Origin: an uncultured Parabacteroides sp.
GTDB taxonomy: Bacteria; Bacteroidota; Bacteroidia; Bacteroidales; Tannerellaceae
Direction: 5' to 3'
Assembly (NCBI GenBank): GCA_944325335.1
Contig: CALUZR010000033.1
Coordinates: forward strand, 1-37,108
Length of the DNA: 37,108 nt
Part shown: positions 1-7,345 of the stretch, piece by piece
How positions within the stretch are numbered: position 1 is the first letter of the stretch
How the letters are laid out: the number at the start of each line of letters is the position of its first letter
Made by a program: the position numbers and the translations under genes
The notes under the pieces: generated by a model
Database searches by the model: none
What the model saw: only the letters and a program-made list of their open reading frames with translations
Told to the model about the DNA's origin: nothing

Positions 1-74
1 GGCGTTTAGCTCAGCTGGTTCAGAGCATCTGCCTTACAAGCAGAGGGTCGGGGGTTCGAATCCCTCAACGCCCA
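1..74 (+). tRNA. tRNA-Val (anticodon TAC), first base outside window
   Basis: A complete cloverleaf apart from its first base. The anticodon loop CTTACAA sits between TCTGC and GCAGA (about 29-45), giving anticodon TAC (valine). The T-arm holds GGTTCGAATCC. The acceptor 3' strand AACGCCC (67-73) would pair with GGGCGTT, of which only GGCGTT lies in the window, so one G is cut off by the window edge. The discriminator is A74 and CCA is not encoded; it must be added by CCA transferase. Confidence 0.95.
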
Positions 75-86
75 CATCTCCTTTCT

Positions 87-128
87 AAGCATCTACAGGG
101 TTTTCCGGTAGGTGCTTTTCTTTTTTTA
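87..128 (+). terminator. intrinsic terminator of the tRNA
   Basis: Stem AAGCATCTAC (87-96) pairs with GTAGGTGCTT (108-117), with one G-T pair, followed directly by a T-rich run to 128. It ends the tRNA transcript before the next promoter. Confidence 0.8.
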
Positions 129-139
129 TCTTGCCTTGT

Positions 140-170
140 TTTGAGTTTTGCTGATTTAGTATTATTTTTG
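140..170 (+). promoter_or_regulatory. Bacteroidetes-type promoter for the DUF4160 gene
   Basis: TTTG (140-143), a 19-bp spacer, then TATTTTTG (163-170), an exact TAnnTTTG -7 box. Transcription would start near 176, leaving a very short leader before the start codon at 185 or 191. Confidence 0.65.
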
Positions 171-190
171 GCGAATAAAAAACAATGTAT

Positions 191-406
191 ATGCCAGAGA
201 TATTAAGATTGTTCGGATTAAAGTTTTACATTTATACGCGAGATCATCAACCTCCACATATCCATGTGGTGAGTCAAGATGGTACAGCTAAATTTGCGAT
301 TGGCGAAAATATAGAATTATTGGCTAATGATGGAATGAAATCAAAAGATTTGAAATTGGCTGAGGTGATTATTGAAGAGAATAAGGAAAATATAGTAAAG
401 GAATAG
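191..406 (+). CDS. DUF4160 domain protein
   Basis: A 71-residue cytosolic protein matching the whole DUF4160 family: it opens MPEILRLFGLKFYIYTRDH and has the conserved PPHIHV stretch followed by a short beta-rich segment and a helical tail. I use ATG 191 because the family begins at MPE; ATG 185 would add only two residues. DUF4160 genes often sit beside DUF2442 genes, as here (53 bp to the next gene). The pair is widely suspected to be a toxin-antitoxin-like module, but I know of no established biochemical activity. Base composition is clearly AT-richer than the genes after 1 kb, and the pair lies directly behind a tRNA gene, which suggests it was acquired. Confidence 0.8.
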   Translation: MPEILRLFGLKFYIYTRDHQPPHIHVVSQDGTAKFAIGENIELLANDGMKSKDLKLAEVIIEENKENIVKE

Positions 407-459
407 GTAAAGATACATGGTAAATAATCCTGTTTCTTTGTAATATGGAGAAGATAGTT

Positions 460-870
460 ATGAAAATTACGAAGATTTGGTTCGAAAAAGATAGGATATA
501 TGCCCTTACAGCTGATGGACGTACGTTATGGCAATCCTTGCTTTATTATCCTAAACTGAGGAATGCAACGGATGAAGAACGTAATACTTACGATATGAAT
601 GCTTTTGGCATCCGTTGGGAAAACTTGGATGAAGACGTTTCTTTTGAAAGTTTTGAATATGATGATCCTGAACCAACCGGTATATCGCGAATTTTATTAT
701 CACATCCTGAATTGAATTTATCAGCTGTGGCGCAACGCTTAGGTATTCAGCAGAGTTTGTTAATGGCTTATGCAAATGGATCAAAGAAACCTTCTCTTGA
801 ATTTGCTAACAAAGTAATAGAGGCAATGCGTGCGATAGGGCGGGAATTGGTCGCTATTCCTTCCATTTAA
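460..870 (+). CDS. DUF2442 - helix-turn-helix fusion protein
   Basis: 136 residues if started at ATG 460. That start is preceded by GGAGA at 447-451 with 8-nt spacing and matches the family opening MKITKIWFEKDRIYALTADG. The alternative ATG 445 adds five residues. Residues 1-75 are DUF2442 (ending WENLDEDVSFESF). Residues about 85-136 form an XRE-like helix-turn-helix (LSAVAQRLGIQQSLLMAYANGS). A DNA-binding tail on DUF2442 suits an autorepressing antitoxin partner for the DUF4160 protein just upstream, presumably in the same transcript. The role is inferred; the domain calls are from sequence recognition. Confidence 0.8.
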   Translation: MKITKIWFEKDRIYALTADGRTLWQSLLYYPKLRNATDEERNTYDMNAFGIRWENLDEDVSFESFEYDDPEPTGISRILLSHPELNLSAVAQRLGIQQSLLMAYANGSKKPSLEFANKVIEAMRAIGRELVAIPSI

Positions 871-937
871 AAATATAAGCCTCGTACATACGATTTCTCC
901 CTTCAACTCGTTTTCATTTATAAACATTCAAAAAGAA

Positions 938-1567
938 ATGATTATGAGAAAAACGTATTGGTGGAGTGCGTTCGTGCTCCTATTGATTTCGGTAAGCGTC
1001 GAGGCGCAGGTTTCAAGGGTGAAGATGGAAGGTGGCGTAGGTTTTTCGTCGATGCATGGGATGGATTTGTTTAACGAGGCGGTGCATCCTTTCTATTTTA
1101 CGGTCGGGGCAGAGTATCTGGATCGGGACTGGTTCCATCTTTCGAGTAATGTAGGTGTGGTTCGGAAAGGAGGAAATGATGATCTTCGGATTTCAATGGA
1201 TGAGGAGGCTGATTGGTCTCTTATGGGTACATTCCTTACGTTGAATACTCTGTTCGATGTAAAAAAGGTATCGTATGATGGTTATACCTTCTATGCAGGT
1301 GCAGGGCCAGTAGTAAATATCAAGGTAGGAAGAAGTGAAGAGATTTCATCGAAATTGCATGATGTGAGTACGGGTTTTGATTTCAACCCCGTCCATCTCG
1401 GCGTCCGTTGCGAATTAGGCGTAAAGAAAGATTTCAAGCGGACGGCCTTAGGCTTGGTGGCCAGCTATCAAACGGCACTGACTTCATACGTAAAGAACCT
1501 TTCCGATCTTCGGGATCGCACATTCACGTTGGGCATCACGCTCGATTTCATGTTGGGCGCGAAATAA
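938..1567 (+). CDS. outer-membrane beta-barrel protein (PorT-like fold)
   Basis: 209 residues. The N-terminus MIMRKTYWWSAFVLLLISVS followed by VEAQ is a signal peptide with probable cleavage after EAQ. The rest alternates aromatic/hydrophobic strands (FYFTVGAEYL, FHLSSNVGVV, YTFYAGAGPVVNIKVG, FTLGITLDFML), as in the small Bacteroidetes outer-membrane beta-barrel family (PF13568-like). The last strand ends near the C-terminus, as in true barrels. ATG 944 is an alternative start two residues in. No ligand or partner can be read from the sequence. It converges on the DUF1349 gene and shares its terminator. Confidence 0.7.
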   Translation: MIMRKTYWWSAFVLLLISVSVEAQVSRVKMEGGVGFSSMHGMDLFNEAVHPFYFTVGAEYLDRDWFHLSSNVGVVRKGGNDDLRISMDEEADWSLMGTFLTLNTLFDVKKVSYDGYTFYAGAGPVVNIKVGRSEEISSKLHDVSTGFDFNPVHLGVRCELGVKKDFKRTALGLVASYQTALTSYVKNLSDLRDRTFTLGITLDFMLGAK

Positions 1568-1570
1568 AGC

Positions 1571-1600
1571 AAGGCGGAGTTTATTCCGCCTTATTCTTTT
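1571..1600. terminator. shared bidirectional terminator
   Basis: AAGGCGGA (1571-1578) and TCCGCCTT (1585-1592) make a perfect 8-bp stem with loop GTTTAT. T-rich sequence follows on the + strand, and the minus-strand side is also T-rich. The stop codon of the minus-strand gene (1581-1583) lies in the loop, so the hairpin serves both convergent genes. Confidence 0.75.
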
Positions 1601-2240
1601 CCAACCATTGCACGCGCCGCATGTCGGGCAAATGTTTGATCGTGAAGTGCTCAAACTTTGCTTTGAATCCTTTCCCGTCCGGGCAAGCTCCCATCACGCC
1701 CACCATGACCGGATGATTATCTTCCAACCAAGCATTGCGCATCATGGTATACGTTTTATCATCGAACGAATAGAAAATCTCTACCGCATCCAGCCTCCGC
1801 ACGGCTTTTATCCATACATAAGGGACGGGTTTATCCAACGGGATGATGCTCCAATCGCTCGTATGGTGTGTAACCACCGTACTAAGATTATATTTCCCGT
1901 CCACGAACTCGATGCCCGCCTTGATATAGTTCTCGTGGTCGAGGCGGAGCATCAATCCCGATTGGTCGAACCGCGTGACGTAATCGCCCGATATCTTTAC
2001 CTTTACTTCAAACTCCCCGCCCCGCAAGGTATAAAGGAAGGGCGCGTCGTCTACCGTAAATCCATAATGCGAAATGCGCCAGTAGTCCGTCTGGGGCGTG
2101 ACGTCCATCGTGAGCGCATTGCCGTTGATTTCCCATTGTTCCGGTTCGTTGAACCATTGCATTTTCTCCAAAGTCTGTGCCGCCGAAGCCTGCACCAAGA
2201 GGCCTGCGCAGAGGCCATAAAGTAGTTTCCTGAGTTTCAT
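1581..2240 (-). CDS. secreted DUF1349 protein (concanavalin-like beta-sandwich)
   Basis: 219 residues with a signal peptide (MKLRKLLYGLCAGLLVQASA, AQ). The mature part matches DUF1349, a concanavalin-A-like sandwich related to yeast Ree1: see MQWFNEPEQWEI, the central DQSGLMLRLDHENYIKAGIEF and the C-terminal VGVMGACPDGKGFKAKFEHF. In bacteria these are usually periplasmic proteins associated with carbohydrate metabolism; no catalytic residues are evident. It is transcribed away from the LuxR-type regulator at 2327 with only 86 bp between the start codons, so the regulator may control it. Confidence 0.8.
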   Translation of the reverse strand: MKLRKLLYGLCAGLLVQASAAQTLEKMQWFNEPEQWEINGNALTMDVTPQTDYWRISHYGFTVDDAPFLYTLRGGEFEVKVKISGDYVTRFDQSGLMLRLDHENYIKAGIEFVDGKYNLSTVVTHHTSDWSIIPLDKPVPYVWIKAVRRLDAVEIFYSFDDKTYTMMRNAWLEDNHPVMVGVMGACPDGKGFKAKFEHFTIKHLPDMRRVQWLEKNKAE

Positions 2241-2296
2241 GTCTTTCTTTTTTATTTACCTTTGCAAAGGTATAATGCGGCTTTGAGCCTTGCAAT
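2233..2296. promoter_or_regulatory. back-to-back promoters fused in a 16-bp palindrome
   Basis: TACCTTTGCAAAGGTA (2257-2272) is a perfect palindrome and reads as a TAnnTTTG -7 box on both strands. For the minus gene the -33 box ATTG (2296-2293) is 20 bp away, giving a good promoter and a leader of about 19 nt. For the + gene the -33 candidate TTTC (2235-2238, 18-bp spacer) is weaker. The two start sites would lie about 11 bp apart with overlapping 5' ends. Confidence 0.6.
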
Positions 2297-2326
2297 GCTT
2301 ATTAATAACCATTTTGTTCGGAATAA

Positions 2327-3082
2327 ATGAAAACCATTGATATACTGAATAAAGAATTTTCCGCCCAAGAGTTTTCGGAAATACAACCGTATGCCGAAGA
2401 GCTGGATAAATATAAACAGATTGCCCTCAACTATGCGCAGATGGAGAACGCAATAGCCGTCTTGAGCGACCTGCGCTCCAATGCCAGCTATGTGTATTAT
2501 GGTGGCTTCGCCCGGATGCTGGGAATCGGCAAGGGGAAGAAAGAGGACCAGTTACGTTCCATTTGGGAAGAGGAGATCTTCCAACTCATCCATCCCGACG
2601 ACTTGGCGGAAAAGCACTTGCAGGAACTTTGCTTCCTCCATTTTATCAAACAACAACCTAAGCCGCAACGGGCGGATTATTACTTGGCCAGCAAGCTCCG
2701 GATGAAGAACGGGTTGGGAAGTTATGTCCCTGTGCTGCACCGCATGTTTTACATCCTCCTTCCTTCCCGCAATAGCCTCTGGTTGGCCTTATGTCTTTAT
2801 AATCCAATTGTTTGGAAAATGCCTGCCCAATGCGTCATCGTCCATTCTGCAGATGGGCAGATGCGGGAATTGGCCAAACAGGACAACGCCGGCATCTTGT
2901 CCGCCCGCGAGAAGCAAGTGCTGCATCTTATCGACAAGGGCTTGATGAGCAAAGACATCGCCCAAATGCTTTCGATTAGCATCCACACCGTGAGCCGCCA
3001 TCGGCAAGAGATTTTAAGCAAGCTGCAAGCTAAAAACTCGATCGATGCGTGCCGGATTGCGAAGGATTTGAAGCTCATTTAA
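2327..3082 (+). CDS. LuxR-family regulator with N-terminal PAS-like sensor
   Basis: 251 residues, cytosolic. The last 60 residues are a GerE/LuxR helix-turn-helix (LSAREKQVLHLIDKGLMSKD, then IAQMLSISIHTVSRHRQEIL). Residues about 55-165 resemble a PAS fold: YVYYGGFARMLGIGK, the typical IHPDD turn, and a return strand YVPVLHRMFYILL. There is no receiver domain, so it is not a classical response regulator; a small molecule or partner protein probably supplies the signal. It diverges from the DUF1349 gene and shares the palindromic promoter, making that gene the likeliest target. The signal is unknown. Confidence 0.8.
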   Translation: MKTIDILNKEFSAQEFSEIQPYAEELDKYKQIALNYAQMENAIAVLSDLRSNASYVYYGGFARMLGIGKGKKEDQLRSIWEEEIFQLIHPDDLAEKHLQELCFLHFIKQQPKPQRADYYLASKLRMKNGLGSYVPVLHRMFYILLPSRNSLWLALCLYNPIVWKMPAQCVIVHSADGQMRELAKQDNAGILSAREKQVLHLIDKGLMSKDIAQMLSISIHTVSRHRQEILSKLQAKNSIDACRIAKDLKLI

Positions 3083-3120
3083 GCCAATTTCCTCTATTTT
3101 TGTTGTACTACGATTTTTGT

Positions 3121-3595
3121 AAAGTAAGAAGTGTCACTTTTTGCCTCCCTACAGTTGTAGTATCACAAGAAGTGTTACTTCTTGCCTCCCTACGCTTATA
3201 GCCGCACAAGAAGTGTCACATCTAGCTTTCCTATGGTTATAGAGTCACAAGAAGTGTCACATCTAGCTTTCCTATGGTTATAGAGTCACAAGAAGTGTCA
3301 CATCTAGCTTTCCTACGGTTATAGCCGCACAAGAAGTATTACATTTAGCTTCACTACGGTTGTAGCATTACAAGAAGTGTCACATCTAGCTTCACTACGG
3401 TTGTAGCATTACAAGAAGTGTCACATCTAGCTTTACTACGGTTATAGAATCACAAGAAGTGTCACATCTAGCTTTCCTATGATTGTAGCGTCACAAGAAG
3501 TGTCACATCTAGCTTTACTACGGTTGTAGCATCACAAGAAGTGTCACATCTAGCTTCCCGATGATTGTAGCAGTACAAGAAGTGTCACTTCTTAT
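3121..3595. repeat. array 1: twelve 41-bp tandem repeats
   Basis: The hexamer GAAGTG (GAAGTA in unit 6) recurs at 3128, 3169, 3210, 3251, 3292, 3333, 3374, 3415, 3456, 3497, 3538 and 3579, exactly 41 bp apart each time. Each unit reads roughly ACAAGAAGTGTCACATCTAG, then a pyrimidine stretch, then CTAYGGTTRTAG. The terminal unit 12 holds the palindrome AGAAGTGTCACTTCT; units 1 and 2 hold near versions of it; interior units mostly read CACATCT. There are no spacers, so it is not a CRISPR. It fills the 620-bp gap between the LuxR gene and mtaB, and no credible ORF crosses it. Confidence 0.95.
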
Positions 3596-3676
3596 TTTAA
3601 ATTTCCATAGGGATAGGGTTATTTGTGTTTTCCGCAAAGAATAGGGGCAGGGCTGTTTTTGAATCGGAAATTTCCG

Positions 3677-3684
3677 TACATTTG
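3677..3684 (+). promoter_or_regulatory. -7 box of the mtaB promoter
   Basis: TACATTTG fits TAnnTTTG and lies 21 bp before the chosen mtaB start. No exact TTTG lies at the usual distance; TGTT (3654-3657) is at 19 bp and TTTG (3658-3661) at 15 bp. Confidence 0.5.
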
Positions 3685-3705
3685 CACCTGATAAATAGGA
3701 AATAC

Positions 3706-5025
3706 ATGATTGATTCTACTCTATTCCAAAATAAAAAGGCGGCTTATTATACGCTGGGGTGCAAGTTGAACTTTGCGGAGACTTCGACCATCGGGAAATT
3801 ACTTGCAGAAGAGGGTATCCGGAGGGTGCGCCCGGGCGAAACGGCTGATATCTGTGTGATAAATACCTGTTCGGTGACGGAGCTGGCAGATAAGAAATGC
3901 CGGCAAGCCATCCGGCGCATCGGGAAGGAGCATCCGGGGGCGTTTGTGGTCGTGACGGGGTGCTATGCGCAGTTGAAACCAGAGGAGGTGGCGCACATTG
4001 AAGGCGTGGACCTGGTGCTGGGCGCGGAGCAAAAGCTCGATATCCTGCATTACCTGCACGATTTGACGAAGCACGAAGGGGCGGGCGAAGTGTTCTCCTC
4101 GGCCAGCAAAGATATTCGGAAATTCATGCCTTCTTGTTCGGCCGACGACCGTACGCGCCATTTCCTCAAGGTACAAGACGGGTGCGACTATTTTTGCTCG
4201 TATTGTACGATTCCTTTTGCCCGCGGACGGAGCCGGAACGGGAGCATCGAAAGCCTCGTGAAGCAGGCGGAAGAGGTGGCGCGCCAAGGGGGTAAGGAGA
4301 TTGTCCTGACGGGCGTCAATATCGGCGACTTTGGGAAAACGACGGGCGAACGGTTCATCGATTTGATCCGTGCGCTGGACGAAGTAGAGGGCATCGCGCG
4401 GTACCGCATCTCGTCGATTGAGCCTAACTTGGTAACAGATGAGGTAATCGACTTCGTCGCTGCGAGCCAGCGGTTTGCCCCGCATTTCCACATTCCTTTG
4501 CAGAGCGGGAGCGATGAGGTCTTGAAACTCATGCGCCGGCGTTACGATACGGCCCTGTTCCGCCATAAGGTGGAGAAGATCAAGAGCGTGATGCCGGACG
4601 CCTTCATCGGAGTAGACGTGATTGTCGGGACGCGGGGCGAGACGGATGCCTTCTTCGAGGATTCGCGCCGTTTCATTGAGAGTCTTGACGTGACGCAGCT
4701 CCATGTCTTTAGTTATTCCGAACGTCCGGGCACGCAGGCGTTGAAGATCGATTACGTCGTTTCGCCTGAAGTGAAACATGCCCGGAGCCAGGCCCTGTTG
4801 GATATCTCGGACCAGAAGCTCCATGCCTTCTACGAGGTGCACATCGGGCGGGAGGCGGACGTCCTCTTCGAACATACCGAGAAGGGCGGCCTCATGCATG
4901 GCTTTACAGAGAACTACATCAAGGTCGAAGCGCCTTTCGAGGCTTCGTGGGTGAACGAAACGCGCCGCGTCCGGCTGGGCGGTTGGAACGAGGACCGCAC
5001 CGCGCTCCTAATTCTTCATTCTTAA
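3706..5025 (+). CDS. mtaB: tRNA t6A37 methylthiotransferase MtaB
   Basis: 439 residues from ATG 3706, which has TAGGAA upstream and follows a -7 box; the frame is open back to 3625 but that would cross the promoter. It adds a methylthio group to t6A37 of ANN-decoding tRNAs. Visible parts: N-terminal UPF0004 domain with three cluster-binding cysteines (TLGCKLN, NTCSV, TGCYAQ), radical-SAM motif CDYFCSYC, and a C-terminal TRAM-like region (HIGREADVLFEHTEKG). It is first in an operon with the acyltransferase 15 bp downstream. Its last codons (LILHS, stop) lie inside the dispersed repeat ATTCTTCATTCTTAATT, so this end may have been altered by repeat insertion. Confidence 0.93.
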   Translation: MIDSTLFQNKKAAYYTLGCKLNFAETSTIGKLLAEEGIRRVRPGETADICVINTCSVTELADKKCRQAIRRIGKEHPGAFVVVTGCYAQLKPEEVAHIEGVDLVLGAEQKLDILHYLHDLTKHEGAGEVFSSASKDIRKFMPSCSADDRTRHFLKVQDGCDYFCSYCTIPFARGRSRNGSIESLVKQAEEVARQGGKEIVLTGVNIGDFGKTTGERFIDLIRALDEVEGIARYRISSIEPNLVTDEVIDFVAASQRFAPHFHIPLQSGSDEVLKLMRRRYDTALFRHKVEKIKSVMPDAFIGVDVIVGTRGETDAFFEDSRRFIESLDVTQLHVFSYSERPGTQALKIDYVVSPEVKHARSQALLDISDQKLHAFYEVHIGREADVLFEHTEKGGLMHGFTENYIKVEAPFEASWVNETRRVRLGGWNEDRTALLILHS

Positions 5026-5040
5026 TTCTTCATTTGAAAC

Positions 5041-5937
5041 ATGCTTTATTCCTTATTATATATATGGGTAAAATTGCACGCCTTGCTTCCGATGCGCGTG
5101 CTCTATGTGCTGGCGGATTTCCTATACATTATTATATATAGGGTATTGCGCTATCGCCTGAAGGTGGTGAGGCGGAACTTGGCGGCTTCTTTCCCGGAGA
5201 AGAGCGAACAGGAACGGCGCGCCATCGAACGGGGATTCTATCATCACTTCGCGGACTATATTGTCGAGACGCTCAAGCTGGCGCATATCTCGCTGGAGGA
5301 ATTGCAACGGAGGGCGTATGTGCAGAACCCCGAGGTGGTGGACCGGCTCATGGACGCGGGACATCCGTGTTGCCTTCTCCTCATGGGGCATTACGGGAAT
5401 TGGGAATGGTATTCCGGCTCGACGACCCGCTTTGCCGATGCGGTGATGTATCAGATCTACCGCCCCTTGAATAATAAAGCCGTAGACAAGCTCTTCATCT
5501 GGCTAAGGACCAAGTTTGGTTCGCGCGTCATCTCGAAATACGAAACGGGGCGCGAGGTGGTCCGTCTCCAGCGGAATAAGGTCCGCTCGGTCGTGATTTT
5601 CCTGGCAGACCAGACTCCGAGTCGCCAGAATCTGCATTATTGGACCTCGTTTTTAAACCAGGATACGGCCATCCTCACGGGTGCCGAACGCTTGGCGCGG
5701 AAGCTGGACACGCCCGTCATTTTCCTCGACGTGCAGATGCTCCGCCGGGGTTATTATACGGTGGAGCTTCAACTTCTTTCGGAAAGCCCGAAAGAGACGC
5801 CGGAGAATTGGATTACCGAAGAATACGCCCGCCGGATGGAACGCAGCATCTTGCGCAATCCTGCCGGTTGGCTCTGGACACATAAACGCTGGAAATACAC
5901 ACGAACAGATGCAATCACTCATGAACATAAAGGATAA
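5041..5937 (+). CDS. LpxL/HtrB-family lipid A acyltransferase
   Basis: 298 residues. An N-terminal hydrophobic segment (VLYVLADFLYIIIY) anchors it in the inner membrane. The catalytic H-x4-E motif is seen in GHYGNWEWYS (about residue 117), followed by the family block YQIYRPLNNKAVDKL and LADQTPS. It should transfer a secondary acyl chain from acyl-ACP to the lipid A precursor on the cytosolic side. It sits between mtaB and a glycosyltransferase; its stop overlaps the next gene's start by 17 nt, suggesting translational coupling. Which acyl chain is used cannot be told. Confidence 0.88.
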   Translation: MLYSLLYIWVKLHALLPMRVLYVLADFLYIIIYRVLRYRLKVVRRNLAASFPEKSEQERRAIERGFYHHFADYIVETLKLAHISLEELQRRAYVQNPEVVDRLMDAGHPCCLLLMGHYGNWEWYSGSTTRFADAVMYQIYRPLNNKAVDKLFIWLRTKFGSRVISKYETGREVVRLQRNKVRSVVIFLADQTPSRQNLHYWTSFLNQDTAILTGAERLARKLDTPVIFLDVQMLRRGYYTVELQLLSESPKETPENWITEEYARRMERSILRNPAGWLWTHKRWKYTRTDAITHEHKG

Positions 5938-6958
5938 GAAAAAAGTAGCAATCGTAATTTTGAATTGGAACGGGGCGGCGCTTATGGAGCGTTTCCTTCC
6001 CTCGGTGGTTCGTTATTCGCCCGAAGAAATGGCAGAGGTGGTGGTGGCCGACAATGGCTCGACGGACGATTCCCTTGCCCTGTTGGCCGAGAAATTCCCC
6101 TCGGTGCGCGTCGTCCGTTTCGACCGGAATTACGGTTTTGCCGAAGGATATAACCGCGCGTTGCAACAAATCGATACGCCCTACGCCGTGCTCCTGAATA
6201 GCGACGTGGAGGTGACGCCCGGTTGGCTCGAGGCTCCGCTCCGGAGGTTGGACGCTTCTCCGGAGGTGGCGGCCGTCCAGCCCAAACTCTTGGCCGAGCG
6301 GGCGCGCGACCAGTTCGAATATGCCGGCGCTGCGGGCGGTTTTATGGATAAATATGGCTATCCCTTCTGCCGGGGGCGCATTTTCCAGGAAATCGAGACA
6401 GACCGCGGGCAATACGATGCGGAGGCGGACATCCTCTGGGCGACGGGCGCTTGCCTGTTCGTCCGCACCGAGGTGTACCGCGCGGTGGGCGGACTGGACG
6501 CGAAGTTCTTTGCCCACCAGGAGGAGATCGATATGTGTTGGCGGATGCGGGCGCGGGGTTATCGCCTCGTTTGCACGCCCGAGTCGGTTGTCTATCACGT
6601 GGGAGGCGGGACGCTCAATGCCGAGAGCCCGCGCAAGACCTTCCTCAATTTCCGCAACAACCTCTTGATGCTCTACAAGAATTTGCCCGAAAAGGAACTG
6701 CACCGGGTGATGCGCCTGCGCTTTTGGTTAGATTACCTGGCGGCGTTGAAATTCCTGCTCGAAGGCCATCCCGCGAATGCCCGTGCGGTGCGCGAGGCGC
6801 GTCGCGAGTTTCATCGCCTCGTGCCCGAATACCGCGAGACGCGCATCGTCAACCAGCAACTGGCGGTCGTAAAAGAGATTCCCGAGTTGAAATCCTTCAG
6901 CCTCTTGTGGCAATTTTACGTGCGCGGGAAGAAACATTACGGGCAGCTTCCGCAATAA
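5921..6958 (+). CDS. family 2 glycosyltransferase
   Basis: 345 residues from ATG 5921; ATG 5909 is also possible, and both lie inside the end of the acyltransferase gene. GT-A fold signatures: VAIVILNWNG at the start, VVADNGSTDDS, the metal-binding region VLLNSDVEV, and the acceptor-side ATGACLFVRTEVY plus HQEEIDMCWRMRARG. The C-terminal 100 residues are helical and basic. It resembles rhamnosyltransferase-like GT2 enzymes that build O-antigen or other surface glycans from nucleotide sugars. Coupling to an LpxL-type gene suggests a part in lipopolysaccharide or glycolipid assembly. Donor and acceptor are unknown. Confidence 0.85.
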   Translation: MNIKDKKKVAIVILNWNGAALMERFLPSVVRYSPEEMAEVVVADNGSTDDSLALLAEKFPSVRVVRFDRNYGFAEGYNRALQQIDTPYAVLLNSDVEVTPGWLEAPLRRLDASPEVAAVQPKLLAERARDQFEYAGAAGGFMDKYGYPFCRGRIFQEIETDRGQYDAEADILWATGACLFVRTEVYRAVGGLDAKFFAHQEEIDMCWRMRARGYRLVCTPESVVYHVGGGTLNAESPRKTFLNFRNNLLMLYKNLPEKELHRVMRLRFWLDYLAALKFLLEGHPANARAVREARREFHRLVPEYRETRIVNQQLAVVKEIPELKSFSLLWQFYVRGKKHYGQLPQ

Positions 6959-6990
6959 GCCGGCCCGATTTCCGTTTCTAAAAGAAGGTC

Positions 6991-7306
6991 GGAATGCTTT
7001 CCTCCCGGTAGGAAAGGCTGGCGACGCCGTCGGGACGTTTTCCTCCCGGTAGGAAAGCTTGGCGACGCCGTCGGGACGTTTTCCTCCCGGTAGGAAAGGC
7101 TGGCGACGCCGTCGGGACGTTTTCCTCCCGGTAGGAAAGTTCGGCGACGTCGTTGGGACATTTTCCAACATGTAGGAAAGCTTGGCGACGTCGTCGGGAC
7201 GTTTTCCAACATGTAGGAAAGCTTGGCGACGCTGTCGGGACGTTTTCCAACATGTAGGAAAGCTTGGCGACGTCGTCGGGACATTTTCCAACATGTAGGA
7301 AAGGCT
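6991..7306. repeat. array 2: 41-bp tandem repeats in two subtypes
   Basis: GGAAA recurs at 7011, 7052, 7093, 7134, 7175, 7216, 7257 and 7298, always 41 bp apart. Each unit has GGAAAG, a GC-rich GGCGACG(C/T)CGTCGGGACG core, and a hairpin before the next unit. The first four hairpins are TTTTCCTCCCGGTAGGAAAG and the last four TTTTCCAACATGTAGGAAAG: arms kept, loop swapped. It lies between the glycosyltransferase and the OmpA-type lipoprotein, on a possible shared transcript. All three minus frames are open over it, a trivial result of its composition. Confidence 0.95.
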
Positions 7307-7345
7307 TTGGGTTCAGATTAGATAAAAGAAAATGAATGATTGAAG

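Noticed and set aside
1..74. Attachment-site duplication of the tRNA 3' end
   Set aside because: I found no second copy of the tRNA 3' end within the first kilobases, so integration at the tRNA is not shown.
3121..3595. CRISPR array
   Set aside because: The full 41-bp unit repeats with no unique spacers between conserved repeats, and no cas genes are present.
3799..4899. 366-residue minus-strand ORF opposite mtaB
   Set aside because: It mirrors the GC-rich codons of mtaB, which has clear motifs; the antisense product shows no family resemblance.
6728..7294. Repetitive minus-strand proteins across array 2
   Set aside because: All three minus frames are open there because the repeat lacks stop trinucleotides; 41 is not a multiple of three, so the frame changes every unit. 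No start signal or promoter, and one frame runs antisense into the glycosyltransferase gene.
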